Shown here one piece after another: positions 25,678 through 33,767 of a DNA stretch of 57,455 nucleotides; within the stretch, counting starts at the first letter, position 1; every line of letters starts with the position of its first letter. A program made the position numbers and the translations under genes. Source of the stretch: Chloroflexota bacterium (lineage in GTDB: Bacteria > Chloroflexota > Limnocylindria > Limnocylindrales > CSP1-4); NCBI GenBank assembly GCA_003141245.1, contig PLLE01000008.1, positions 6,839 through 64,293 on the forward strand, in the 5' to 3' direction. The notes below the pieces were generated by a model. The model ran no database searches, was not told the DNA's origin, and worked only from the letters and a program-made list of their open reading frames with translations.

Positions 25678-27681
25678 CTATGCGGCGCCCATGTAGTAGC
25701 CGGTCACGTCCAGCAGCAGGTTGGCCGTCTGGCCAGCCGGAGCCACGTAGATGAGAGCCAGGGTGCCCTTCTTGGCGAGGGGAACCGTCACCCCGTTGGC
25801 GCGGTTGTCGCGGACCGGGAAGTTGAGGTTCGAGAAGTTGGTCGAGGCATCGATGGTTGGCCCGACTGCGGCGAAGCCGCCGAAGGTCTGGCTCGTCACG
25901 GTCAGATTGGCCGTGATCGCCACTGCTCCGGCTGGCACTCCGCCGTGGCCCGCAACCTGGAGCGTCCTGGCCTTGTTGGCTGCGAAGGGCCCGCTTACGC
26001 CCGTGTTGGAACGCGAATCCAAGATCCGGACAGGGTTCAAGGTGTTGTACAGCGCGCCACCGGACGCGGTGAAGTAGCCCGAGATGTCGAATACGAGATC
26101 CAGGCTGGCGTTACCGGAGCCGATGTAGACCGCCGAGAGCGTCCCGTCTGCGTTCACCGGGACGACCACGTTATTGGCTCGGATGTCGCCGGCAGGGAAA
26201 TTGATGGTGGACGAGCCAGGAGTATTCGTCGGATCCGGACCCAGCGTGACGTAGCCCTTGGCGGAAGGCCTGATGACGGTGATGTTGCCGGCCACGGCTA
26301 CGATCCCCGAACGGGGAAGCCCCGCGACGCCGGCGATATGGATCAGCCGGTGTTTACCATTTACGAACTTGCCGGAGAGCCCGGTGTTGTCGGCGCCGGG
26401 CCTGGTATCGAGCACGCGGTGCGGACCGAACTGGACGTAACCGGCCCCTGCCTTGCCCGGTAGGAAGCATCCGGTCACATCGATGATCAGGTACATGGTC
26501 TTGCCGCCTCCGGCTCCGTACCAGGCGCCTACGGTGCCCTGCGGCGAGAGCGCGACGGTGACTCCGTTGGCCCTGTTGTCGCCCACCGGGAAGTTGATCG
26601 TCGAGGCGATCGGAGCGGCGTCGACCGTCGGCCCGAGGTACAGCCAGCCAGCCCCCGTTTGCCCGGTGACGGTCACGTTCGCGGTGATCGCGATCGCATC
26701 CGCGGGAACGCCGCCCAGGCCGGCGATCTGGTAGTTGTAGCCGCCGCCCGAGGTGAGCGAGCCGACAGGGCCTACGTGGCCCGGCCGAGTGTCAACGATG
26801 CGCGTAGGAGTGAGCGCGTGGTAGGACCCGCTCTTGCTGACGAACGGGGTAGCGTGGCCGCCGATCACGTTGTCCGTGGCCAACGTTGGAGTGGAGACCA
26901 TAGAACGGTAGTAGACGTCCCTGCCACCGGCTACTGAATTGGCGACTGTCGGGTCCATCTGCGAGGTGTATCCGGGGTTGCGCGAGCTGGCGTAGCTGAT
27001 GACGTTGTTGTGGAAGGAGCGGGCCCCTTTCCACATCGCGTCGACCGTGGTGTGACCGCTGAAAACCTCATCGATGTAGTAGCCGATGCTATTCGTGCCC
27101 TCGGCGATGACGGCGCTGGCGCCGCCCCTAATGAAGCCGGAGGCGTAGCCGTCGACCCGCGTCTGGGCCACGGCGAGGGTTGGGTTTGGCAAACCGCTCT
27201 CGCTGTCGCCCGAGGCGTAGCAGAGATGGTTCAGGATCACCAGGGCGTTTGGCGCCAGCCCGAGCTGGGCCATGTAGTTCTCGCCGTAGTAGTAGGTCCT
27301 CGTGTCGCTCGACCCTGCGACCGCGTTCAGGCCCATGCCGTTGTCGCCGTTGGGGATGAGGTAGCTGTTGTAGGGATTCGGGTAGCCGGACCCGTGGCCC
27401 ATGTAGACGAGGATGTTCGCGCCCTTGGCTGCGGCCTTCACGGCGCTCCACGTCGCGTCCGGCGAGTACACCTTGGTGATGTCGGTGGTGTACTTGGCGA
27501 AGACCGCCGCCGCCTGGTCGGCATCGGAGCGGTAACGAGCGGTGGCGCTCTGAGTTTGGCCGACGACGATGACGACCTTGGTCTGATACGGCGAGGCCGC
27601 GACGACCGTGGTGGCATTCCCGAGGATGGCGATCCCGGCAACGAGCAGTCCAACCGCGAGCGCAAGGGTGAGCTTTCGCAT
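25678..27681 (-). CDS. Secreted caspase-like (clan CD) protein with triplicated C-terminal modules
   Basis: A 667-residue exported protein. Signal peptide 1-29 (hydrophobic core AVGLLVAGIAILG, cleavage near VAA-S). Residues 30-285 look like a caspase/gingipain-type hydrolase. KVVIVVGQT opens a beta strand, VYMGHGSG carries a candidate catalytic His96, and VILNHLCYASG carries a candidate Cys154, followed by GFIRGGASAVIAEG. This pattern of His-Gly and a later strand ending in Cys fits clan CD peptidases, but the assignment is mine and lacks an alignment. Residues 288-667 are three modules of the same family as in the GH18 protein. ATG at 27679-27681. The next gene upstream (rfbC) ends 280 bases away. 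Confidence 0.82.
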   Translation of the reverse strand: MRKLTLALAVGLLVAGIAILGNATTVVAASPYQTKVVIVVGQTQSATARYRSDADQAAAVFAKYTTDITKVYSPDATWSAVKAAAKGANILVYMGHGSGYPNPYNSYLIPNGDNGMGLNAVAGSSDTRTYYYGENYMAQLGLAPNALVILNHLCYASGDSESGLPNPTLAVAQTRVDGYASGFIRGGASAVIAEGTNSIGYYIDEVFSGHTTVDAMWKGARSFHNNVISYASSRNPGYTSQMDPTVANSVAGGRDVYYRSMVSTPTLATDNVIGGHATPFVSKSGSYHALTPTRIVDTRPGHVGPVGSLTSGGGYNYQIAGLGGVPADAIAITANVTVTGQTGAGWLYLGPTVDAAPIASTINFPVGDNRANGVTVALSPQGTVGAWYGAGGGKTMYLIIDVTGCFLPGKAGAGYVQFGPHRVLDTRPGADNTGLSGKFVNGKHRLIHIAGVAGLPRSGIVAVAGNITVIRPSAKGYVTLGPDPTNTPGSSTINFPAGDIRANNVVVPVNADGTLSAVYIGSGNASLDLVFDISGYFTASGGALYNTLNPVRILDSRSNTGVSGPFAANKARTLQVAGHGGVPAGAVAITANLTVTSQTFGGFAAVGPTIDASTNFSNLNFPVRDNRANGVTVPLAKKGTLALIYVAPAGQTANLLLDVTGYYMGAA
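25681..26820 (-). repeat. Three coding repeats (RVLDTR modules) in the caspase-like protein
   Basis: Modules are marked by RIVDTR (294), RVLDTR (422) and RILDSR (552), 128-130 residues apart. Each has the VPxxAIAI-ANxTV, NFPxGDNRANxV and DVTGYF-type landmarks found in the adjacent GH18 protein. Confidence 0.92.
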
Positions 27682-27720
27682 GGCGCTGTCTCCCTATGGG
27701 CCCACTGCAGCTAGCTGTGG

Positions 27721-27733
27721 GAGTCCGCGACTC
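27721..27733. promoter_or_regulatory. Inverted repeat upstream of the caspase-like gene
   Basis: GAGTC-CGC-GACTC is a perfect 5-bp palindrome 40 bases upstream of the start at 27681. A second imperfect hairpin (CCCAC/GTGGG, about 27700-27720) lies between it and the start. It could be an operator or an RNA hairpin; no known site is recognised. Confidence 0.3.
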
Positions 27734-27938
27734 TCCGGTGCGGATTCGATGAGCCTAGTTCTGTTTGTATGCCCAGCCTGTCACGCTGTGGTGGCGGCGA
27801 CAATCGGGCCTTCGTCCCAGGGCGAGATGGTCCCATTGGGCAGGTTGTGGTGAGGTCCTGACCGGTTCGGACCGCTCTGGTGCGGATCCAGGGAGCCTCA
27901 TCATAGGCACACTGGCCCGATTGCGTCGGCGCCTTCTT

Positions 27939-27959
27939 CTCGCGAAGGCCCTCCGCGAG
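27939..27959 (-). terminator. Possible hairpin at the end of the rfb genes
   Basis: CTCGCG (27939-27944) pairs with CGCGAG (27954-27959), starting two bases past the rfbC stop. No T tract follows. The intergenic stretch 27682-27961 holds no gene that I can support. Confidence 0.35.
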
Positions 27960-27961
27960 GT

Positions 27962-28561
27962 CTATCTGGGCCGGTTTTGGCTTCCTCGCAGGCGCTCGAC
28001 GAGCTCGAGAAGGGTCGGATTCGAGCTGTCTCGGTCGGACAGGGTGGGACGTCCATCGGGCCTGCTCGGGATGACCGGCCACGGAACGCCGACGGCCGGA
28101 TCGTCCCAGGCGAAGCCCAGCTCGTCGCTGCCGTCGTACTCGTTCGTGACCAGGTACAGAAGCGAGAGTGGCTCCAGGGCCAGGAATCCGTGGGCCACGC
28201 CGGTCGGGATCGTGACCGTTTCGCACTCACCCAATTCTCTCGTTTCCACGATCGCGTGACGAGTGGGATCGGCTACTACGGGACGCACGTCCACCAGCGC
28301 GACCAACGCCCGGCCGCCGACAACGGTCCAGTAGTCGAGCTGGCGGCGGTGGTAGTGGAGCCCGCGCAGAACCCCCTGGGCGGAGGTCGAGAGGTTGGCC
28401 TGGACGAAGCGAGCGTTCGGCAGGCCGGCGTCTTCAAGCCCGATTTCGCCGAAGGTCGAGGCGCGCCAGAGCTCGGCGAACGACCCGCGCCGATCGGCCA
28501 GCCGGTTCACTCGTCCGTATCGGACACCCGCCAGGCTCGACCCGGCTTCCTGTGGGCTCAT
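27962..28561 (-). CDS. rfbC: dTDP-4-dehydrorhamnose 3,5-epimerase family protein
   Basis: Expected to epimerise C3 and C5 of dTDP-4-keto-6-deoxyglucose in dTDP-L-rhamnose synthesis. The 199-residue cupin has RGLHYH (66-71) with the base His69, DVRP after a cupin strand, and GVAHGF (121-126). The stretch after RGLHYH reads RRQLDYW where RmlC enzymes usually have a Q-x-K-L segment; the lysine that stabilises the enolate is not visible. It may be a divergent RmlC or a related epimerase. The ATG at 28559-28561 overlaps the rfbD stop as ATGA. Order rfbA-B-D-C on the minus strand makes the pathway assignment firm. Confidence 0.88.
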   Translation of the reverse strand: MSPQEAGSSLAGVRYGRVNRLADRRGSFAELWRASTFGEIGLEDAGLPNARFVQANLSTSAQGVLRGLHYHRRQLDYWTVVGGRALVALVDVRPVVADPTRHAIVETRELGECETVTIPTGVAHGFLALEPLSLLYLVTNEYDGSDELGFAWDDPAVGVPWPVIPSRPDGRPTLSDRDSSNPTLLELVERLRGSQNRPR

Positions 28562-29523
28562 CGTGATGCCTCCTGAGTGGGGATCTGCTCGGTGAGGTAC
28601 TCCGCCAGCGCGGCGCGCCAGTCCCGCAACGGGCCGCCGGGGAGTGGCGTCGGCTCGAGCACAGCCCAGGCCGGCGGCGTCGACGGGCGGGGCCAGGTGC
28701 TCATCGGTACGTCCCGCGTGGGAACCGTCACGCCGACCAGGCGCAGCACCTCTCGAGCCCACTCGGCCCGCGACGCCGATCCACCGTTCACGACCTGGTG
28801 GATGCCGCCCGCGACTCGACGCCCGTCTCCATCCGCAGCCGCCAGGAGACTCGCGATCGCCGCCGCCAGGTCCGGCGCGTAGGTCGGCGTGCCGAACTCG
28901 TCGGAAACCAGATCCAGCGTTCGGCCCTCGGCGCGCGCTCTCTCCGCCGCGGCCAGGATCTTGAGCGGGAAGTCGCTGCCGGGCGGCCCGAAGAGCCAGG
29001 CGGTTCGAACGATCGCCAGGGGCGGGATCGTCGAGTCGCATCGGCCCGCAGGCATGAGCGCGGCGCCGGCGAAGTCGTCTCCGGTCGCCCCGAAGGCGGC
29101 CCGGGCGGCCTGCTCGCCCGCCAGCTTGGCCGCGCCGTACGGGTTGGCGGGGTTCGCAACGTCGATCGGGCCGTACGGCCGCCCGTCGGTCCGGCGGCCG
29201 TCGAAGACCTCGTTCGTGGAGATCGTCACGAGCGCCGCTCCGTGGCGGACGCAGGCCTCGGCCATCTCCCCAGCGGCCGTCCCGTTGCGGCGCATCGCCA
29301 GCCGCGGATCGCGGGCGCAGCCGTCGACATCGGTCCAGGCCGCAGTGTGGACGACGGCATCCGGACGGTCCCGGCCGACCAGCCGTTCCGCCGACTCGGG
29401 GTCGTCCAGATCGTGCTCGGGGAGATCCCAGGCCAGAAGATCGGTAACGAAAGACGACCCGCCGAGAGCGTCGCGGAGTGCGCTGCCGAGCCTCCCGCCG
29501 GCACCGGTTACCGCGACTCGCAT
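28558..29523 (-). CDS. rfbD: dTDP-4-dehydrorhamnose reductase
   Basis: Reduces dTDP-4-keto-L-rhamnose to dTDP-L-rhamnose with NAD(P)H, the last step of the pathway. The 321-residue short-chain-dehydrogenase-type protein has the nucleotide-binding GAGGRLGSAL (7-16), HTAAWTDVDGCA (59-70), STNEVFDG (102-109; most relatives have STDYVFDG) and the catalytic YGAAK (129-133). TAWLFGP and EFGTPTYAPDLA also match. ATG at 29521-29523 with GGAGAGAG seven bases upstream. It follows rfbB after 22 bases and overlaps rfbC by four. Confidence 0.93.
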   Translation of the reverse strand: MRVAVTGAGGRLGSALRDALGGSSFVTDLLAWDLPEHDLDDPESAERLVGRDRPDAVVHTAAWTDVDGCARDPRLAMRRNGTAAGEMAEACVRHGAALVTISTNEVFDGRRTDGRPYGPIDVANPANPYGAAKLAGEQAARAAFGATGDDFAGAALMPAGRCDSTIPPLAIVRTAWLFGPPGSDFPLKILAAAERARAEGRTLDLVSDEFGTPTYAPDLAAAIASLLAAADGDGRRVAGGIHQVVNGGSASRAEWAREVLRLVGVTVPTRDVPMSTWPRPSTPPAWAVLEPTPLPGGPLRDWRAALAEYLTEQIPTQEASR

Positions 29524-29545
29524 CGGCGGTCTCTCTCCTGGGCGG

Positions 29546-30637
29546 TCACCCGGCGTCTCGCGAGCCGGCCAGCCTGGCGCCGTACTGGCGACGGTAGTAG
29601 GTCTCCCACTCGCCCGACTTGATCGGCCGCCACCAGGCCTCGTTCTCGCTGTACCAGTCGACCGTTGCCGCAAGGCCCGCCTCGAAGGCCGTCTTGTTCT
29701 TCCAGCCGAGGGCGGCCAGCTTCGTCCCGTCCATGGCGTAGCGCCGGTCGTGGCCCGGCCGATCCGCCACGGTCCGAACCAGCGACCACGGCTTGCCGAG
29801 GCGGTCTAGAAGAGCGGTCACGACCTCTCGATTGGAGCGTTCGTTGCCGCCGCGGACGTTATAGATCTCGCCGGCCCGGCCGTGCTCGAGGACGTGGCCG
29901 ATGGCGCCGGCATGGTCGGCCACGTACAACCAGTCGCGGCGCTGCAAGCCGTCGCCGTAGAGCGGCAGCTGCTGGTCGTCGATGGCGTTGGTGACGAAGA
30001 GCGGGATCAGCTTCTCCGGGTGGTGGTACGGCCCGTACGTGTTGGACCCGCGAGTGACCACGACGTCCATCGCGTACGTCACGAAGTAGGAGCGCACGAG
30101 CAGCTCACCGGCGGCCTTCGCGGCGGAGTATGGCGAGCGCGGCTCGAGCCGGTCGTCCTCGCGGCTTTCGCCGGTCTCGACTGAGCCATAGACCTCATCG
30201 GTTGAAACCTGGAGAAGGCGAGGCGCGGCCGAGCGTTCGCCGGCACGGGCACGTTGCTGCTCTTCGCGGCAGGCCTCGAGCAGGACGTGGACGCCCAGCA
30301 CGTCCGTCCTGAGGAAGTCGACCGGCTCCAGGATGGAGCGGTCCACGTGCGACTCGGCCGCGAAGTTGACGACCGCATCTGCCTCGGCCACGAGCGGGCC
30401 CACGGCGGCCGGATCGGCGATGTCGCCGACGACGAACCTCAGCCTGGCCGCCTGCTCCGGGTCCGATTCGACTGGAGCGAGGTTGGCGCGGTTGCCGGCG
30501 TAGGTTAGCTTGTCGAGGACCGTGATACGGGTCCCGTCGCGGCGGGCGAGTACGTCGCGGACGAAGCAAGAGCCGATGAAACCAGCCCCGCCGGTGACCA
30601 GGAGCCGCGGGAAACGGGGCTTGCGCGGTTGGGTCAT
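29546..30637 (-). CDS. rfbB: dTDP-glucose 4,6-dehydratase
   Basis: Converts dTDP-glucose to dTDP-4-keto-6-deoxyglucose with bound NAD. The 363-residue extended SDR has TGGAGFIGS (15-23), LDKLTYAGN (41-49), AAESHVDRSI (93-102), STDEVYG (145-151, with the Asp-Glu pair of dehydratases) and YSAAKAAGE (170-178, catalytic Tyr170/Lys174). TRGSNTYGPYHHPEKL and VADHAGAI are further family marks. The ATG at 30635-30637 overlaps the rfbA stop as ATGA. Confidence 0.96.
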   Translation of the reverse strand: MTQPRKPRFPRLLVTGGAGFIGSCFVRDVLARRDGTRITVLDKLTYAGNRANLAPVESDPEQAARLRFVVGDIADPAAVGPLVAEADAVVNFAAESHVDRSILEPVDFLRTDVLGVHVLLEACREEQQRARAGERSAAPRLLQVSTDEVYGSVETGESREDDRLEPRSPYSAAKAAGELLVRSYFVTYAMDVVVTRGSNTYGPYHHPEKLIPLFVTNAIDDQQLPLYGDGLQRRDWLYVADHAGAIGHVLEHGRAGEIYNVRGGNERSNREVVTALLDRLGKPWSLVRTVADRPGHDRRYAMDGTKLAALGWKNKTAFEAGLAATVDWYSENEAWWRPIKSGEWETYYRRQYGARLAGSRDAG

Positions 30638-31392
30638 GAAGTCGGCCTGGCAGGCGGAGCAAAAAGGCGTCCGGCGCGCGATTCCTGCTCGGCGAGCTCG
30701 GCCGCCCGGATCAGCGACGTCACGGTGCCGGCGTCCGTCCATTGCCCCTCGTACAGCGGTGCGTAGAGGTCGTTTGGCAGGTAGAAGTTGAGCAGGTCGG
30801 TGATCTCGAGCTCCTTGCGGGTCGACGGCTGCAGTCGGTCGATGAAGCCGAAGGCGCTCTGTCGGAGGAAGTACACGCCGATCGGGATCAGGTCGCTCTT
30901 GGGGTGTTTCGGCTTCTCCTCGAAGGCCACGACCTTGCCTGCCGGGTCCAACTCCGCCACGCCGAAGCGTTCCGGGTCGGGCACCTTGTACAGCAACGTG
31001 CCGGCGCCCCACGGCCCCGACTCGAATTCTCGCGCGGCGTGCGCCAGCTCGGGACCGAGCAAGACGTTGTCGCCCAGAACGCAGCAGAAGGCGTCGTCAC
31101 CGACGAAATCGCGGGCCAGGCCGATGGCGTGGGCAATTCCCAGCGCGCCGCGCTGGTAGCGGTATGTCAGGTCCAGCCCGAAGTGCTCGCCGTCGGCCAG
31201 CAACTCGACGACGTCACCGACGCTCTTGCCGCCGACGATGACCATGACCTCCCGGATCCCCATCCCCGCCAGGGTGGCGATGGGGTAGTAGATCATCGGC
31301 CGGTCGTAGATCGGCAGCAGGTGTTTGTTGGTGACGATGGTGAGCGGGAAAAGGCGGGTGGCCGTGCCGCCCGCCAGCACGAGACCCTTCAA
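30634..31392 (-). CDS. rfbA: Glucose-1-phosphate thymidylyltransferase
   Basis: Makes dTDP-glucose from glucose-1-phosphate and dTTP, the entry step to dTDP-rhamnose. The 252-residue protein begins KGLVLAGGTATRLFPLT; the usual G-x-G-TRL has Ala in place of the second Gly. It continues NKHLLPIYDRPMIYYP, CVLGDNVLLG and FEEKPKHPKSD, all nucleotidyltransferase signatures. It is shorter than the ~290-residue RfbA type. The start is TTG at 31390-31392 with GGAG five bases upstream; no ATG or GTG in frame lies between this and unrelated sequence. It follows mreC after 64 bases. Confidence 0.93.
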   Translation of the reverse strand: MKGLVLAGGTATRLFPLTIVTNKHLLPIYDRPMIYYPIATLAGMGIREVMVIVGGKSVGDVVELLADGEHFGLDLTYRYQRGALGIAHAIGLARDFVGDDAFCCVLGDNVLLGPELAHAAREFESGPWGAGTLLYKVPDPERFGVAELDPAGKVVAFEEKPKHPKSDLIPIGVYFLRQSAFGFIDRLQPSTRKELEITDLLNFYLPNDLYAPLYEGQWTDAGTVTSLIRAAELAEQESRAGRLFAPPARPTS

Positions 31393-31456
31393 CGCGGCTC
31401 CGTCGGCACGATGGGCGAGAGCGTAGCAGGTTCGGACGCACCGGCGCCTGCGTCGA

Positions 31457-32437
31457 TCAGTGGTAAGGCGAAGGGATCGGAGTGGGCATCGGGGTGATCG
31501 CCGGTGTCGGCGAGGGTCCCGTAGGGCTGGGGCCGGAAGTGTCGGTCGGCGACGGCGTCGGGCTGGCCGATGGACCGGGCGTCGAGAATCCACCTTGATA
31601 ATTGGTGATCACCAGCACGAACTCGGCGCCGTTGAGATCCGCGGCCGGCTGCACCTGCGCTCCCTGGACGACCTGGTTCGGGTCCTTGGAAACGTCGGTG
31701 ATCGTCCCGATCAGCAGGCCTGGGGGATAGGGTGACCGGACGTTGCCACTGGGCAGAGTCATTCCCGCGGTTACGACGGACTGCCCCAGGGCGAGCGTGT
31801 CTGTCGCGTTCACGTACGACATCTGCAACAGGCCGCCTACCTGGCCGTGGATCGTGCCGGTTGCGCGCGATCCTGCCACCTGCCCGATCACGACTGCCGA
31901 GCTGTCGTTGACCAGCAGAATGCCCGCGTTGTTGGCCTCGACCCACTGAACCCGTCCTACCAGCGCGTGGCCGTCGTCGATCACGACCTGGCCGAGCGAG
32001 ACTCCATCGGTAAGGCCCCTGCTGATCACGATCATTTTGGGGCGGACGTCGGAGATGTCGCGGACGACGACCCGGGCGATGATGGTTTGGTATGGCGCGG
32101 TCGCCGCGGCCTGGGAGATCCTCGTCCAATCGTCGTTGATGCGAGCGATCGCCGGCATTCGCGCCAGCTCGTCCTTGAGGGTCTGGTTTTCGTCGCGGAG
32201 ACTCTCGTTCTCGCTCCGCAGCCGGTCGAGCTGGGTGAGCGTGGACCAGTACGACCCGAGCGTGTCCGTGGCGTCGTCGATCCAGCTCTCGACGGGATTG
32301 AGCATGAAGTTGACGTCCGACGCGACGGTGCGAGCGAATCGGGTTCCGGAAGCGCCCATCATTCCGACGCTCAGGGTGAGCAGCAGGCCGAAGGCGACCC
32401 ACTGTCCCCGAGGCTGTCGGCCGGAGCGGAGGTTCAT
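31457..32437 (-). CDS. mreC: Rod shape-determining protein MreC
   Basis: Links the MreB cytoskeleton to the wall-synthesis machinery from outside the membrane. The 326-residue protein has one N-terminal membrane helix (about 11-30), a coiled coil (about 66-95, LRSENESLRDENQTLKDEL) and the beta-rich MreC core with SRGLTDGVSLGQVVI, VEANNAGILLVND and GSRATGTIHGQ. The last 45 residues are Pro/Ser/Thr-rich and likely disordered. ATG at 32435-32437, 25 bases after mreB. No mreD, mrdA or rodA follows; instead the dTDP-rhamnose genes do. Confidence 0.95.
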   Translation of the reverse strand: MNLRSGRQPRGQWVAFGLLLTLSVGMMGASGTRFARTVASDVNFMLNPVESWIDDATDTLGSYWSTLTQLDRLRSENESLRDENQTLKDELARMPAIARINDDWTRISQAAATAPYQTIIARVVVRDISDVRPKMIVISRGLTDGVSLGQVVIDDGHALVGRVQWVEANNAGILLVNDSSAVVIGQVAGSRATGTIHGQVGGLLQMSYVNATDTLALGQSVVTAGMTLPSGNVRSPYPPGLLIGTITDVSKDPNQVVQGAQVQPAADLNGAEFVLVITNYQGGFSTPGPSASPTPSPTDTSGPSPTGPSPTPAITPMPTPIPSPYH

Positions 32438-32462
32438 ACAGCCCGGCTGGCCGCGCTACCGA

Positions 32463-33521
32463 TCAGCGCGGCGGTCGGGAGTACGTGTCGGCAACGAGGA
32501 CCTCTTCCATGATGTCGAGCTCCTCGAGCACTACTCCCGTGCCCCGCACGACGCAAGTCAGTGGATCGTTGGCCACATGAACAGGAATCTGCGTGGCTTC
32601 GGCGATGCGATGGTCCAGACCGCTGAGCAGGGCGCCGCCACCGGCCAGGACGATGCCCTGGTCCATGATGTCGGCGAGCAGCTCCGGCGGCGTCTCCTCG
32701 ATCGTGTCCCTGACCGTGTCGACGATGAGCGCCACAGATGCGTCGATGGCCTCACGGATCTGCTCGGCGCCGACCTCGACGCTGCGCGGCAGGCCTGTCA
32801 GGAGGTCACGCCCCCGCAGCGTCACGCGCTGAGAATCCCACTCACCGGGGCTGGCCGATCCGATCGAGATCTTGATGTCCTCGGCCGTGCGCTCGCCAAG
32901 GAGGAGGTTGTACTCGCGCCGGGCGTAGGCAACGATGTCCATGTCCATCTCGTCGCCGCCGACGCGGATGCTGCGGCTGACGACGATGCCGCCCAGGCTG
33001 ATGACGGCGACTTCGGTGGTGCCGCCGCCGATGTCGATGATGAGGCTGCCCGTCGGCTCGTTGATCGGCAGACCGGCTCCGATGGCCGCGGCCATCGGCT
33101 CCTCGATCAGGCCCGCCCAGCGGGCGCCGGCATTCATGGCCGCGTCACGGACGGCGCGCTTCTCGACTTCGGTCACGCCCGACGGGATGCCGAGCAACAT
33201 CCGCGGCCGCGGAACCATTCCGATCCGGTCGTGAACCTTGCGCACGAAGTAGGCGATCATCTGCTGGGTTACATCGAAGTCGCTGATGACGCCGTCGCGA
33301 AGCGGCCGGACGGCGATGATGTTCGCCGGCGTACGACCGATCATGCGCTTGGCCTCGGCGCCGACGGCCAGAACCCTCCGGGTCTTGGCCTCCAGGGCGA
33401 CGACGCTCGGCTCACTGATGACGATGCCTCGATCGCGGACGTGGACCAGCGTATTGGCTGTTCCGAGGTCAATCCCGATGTCGCGCGAGAAGAGGCCAAG
33501 CAGGCTGTGGACGCCGAACAT
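32463..33521 (-). CDS. mreB: Rod shape-determining protein MreB
   Basis: A bacterial actin that forms membrane-bound filaments guiding lateral wall synthesis. The 352-residue protein has the phosphate-1 motif DIGIDLGTANTLV (near 14-26), SEPSVVALE, the IPSGVTEVEKRA segment, phosphate-2 DIGGGTTEVAV and the adenosine loop VLAGGGALLSG. The N-terminus GVHSLLGLFSRD is amphipathic and can bind the membrane. The ATG at 33519-33521 is chosen because it gives the standard MreB N-terminus; the frame upstream has no MreB similarity. Rod-shaped or elongated cells are suggested. Confidence 0.97.
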   Translation of the reverse strand: MFGVHSLLGLFSRDIGIDLGTANTLVHVRDRGIVISEPSVVALEAKTRRVLAVGAEAKRMIGRTPANIIAVRPLRDGVISDFDVTQQMIAYFVRKVHDRIGMVPRPRMLLGIPSGVTEVEKRAVRDAAMNAGARWAGLIEEPMAAAIGAGLPINEPTGSLIIDIGGGTTEVAVISLGGIVVSRSIRVGGDEMDMDIVAYARREYNLLLGERTAEDIKISIGSASPGEWDSQRVTLRGRDLLTGLPRSVEVGAEQIREAIDASVALIVDTVRDTIEETPPELLADIMDQGIVLAGGGALLSGLDHRIAEATQIPVHVANDPLTCVVRGTGVVLEELDIMEEVLVADTYSRPPR

Positions 33522-33554
33522 GATGCGAGGCGGTTCCTTCCTCGTAGTGCCGGT

Positions 33555-33571
33555 CCCCGTGAATGACGGGG
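33555..33571 (-). promoter_or_regulatory. Hairpin in the mreB leader
   Basis: CCCCGT (33555-33560) pairs perfectly with ACGGGG (33566-33571) around a five-base loop, 34 bases upstream of the mreB start. It could affect leader RNA stability or end read-through from radC; no T tract. Confidence 0.35.
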
Positions 33572-33698
33572 AGCGGGAATGCCAGCCTAGTGGTCCTGGC
33601 GACCGAACGGGTGGCGCCGTCTCGGGCCGCAGTGGCCGGGTCCCCATCATGGGTGCGGGGCCGTAGATCTCCCCGCTTGGACCCTGTGAAGCCCGTGC

Positions 33699-33704
33699 AG
33701 TATA
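33699..33704 (-). promoter_or_regulatory. Possible -10 box of the mreB-mreC-rfb genes
   Basis: On the minus strand the site reads GGTATACTGC, containing TATACT, about 180 bases upstream of mreB and past the radC stop (33768). It matches the GGTATACT upstream of the wbp operon. No clear -35. Confidence 0.4.
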
Positions 33705-33767
33705 CCTGCATGGCCGGCGCAAGGGCTGTTGCGTGCTGAGCGGACCTCATTGGTACGCGATCCGCAG

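Noticed and set aside
31389-32402. 337-codon minus frame overlapping mreC
   Set aside because: Shadow in a different frame of mreC, rich in Arg/Asp/Gly, without motifs.
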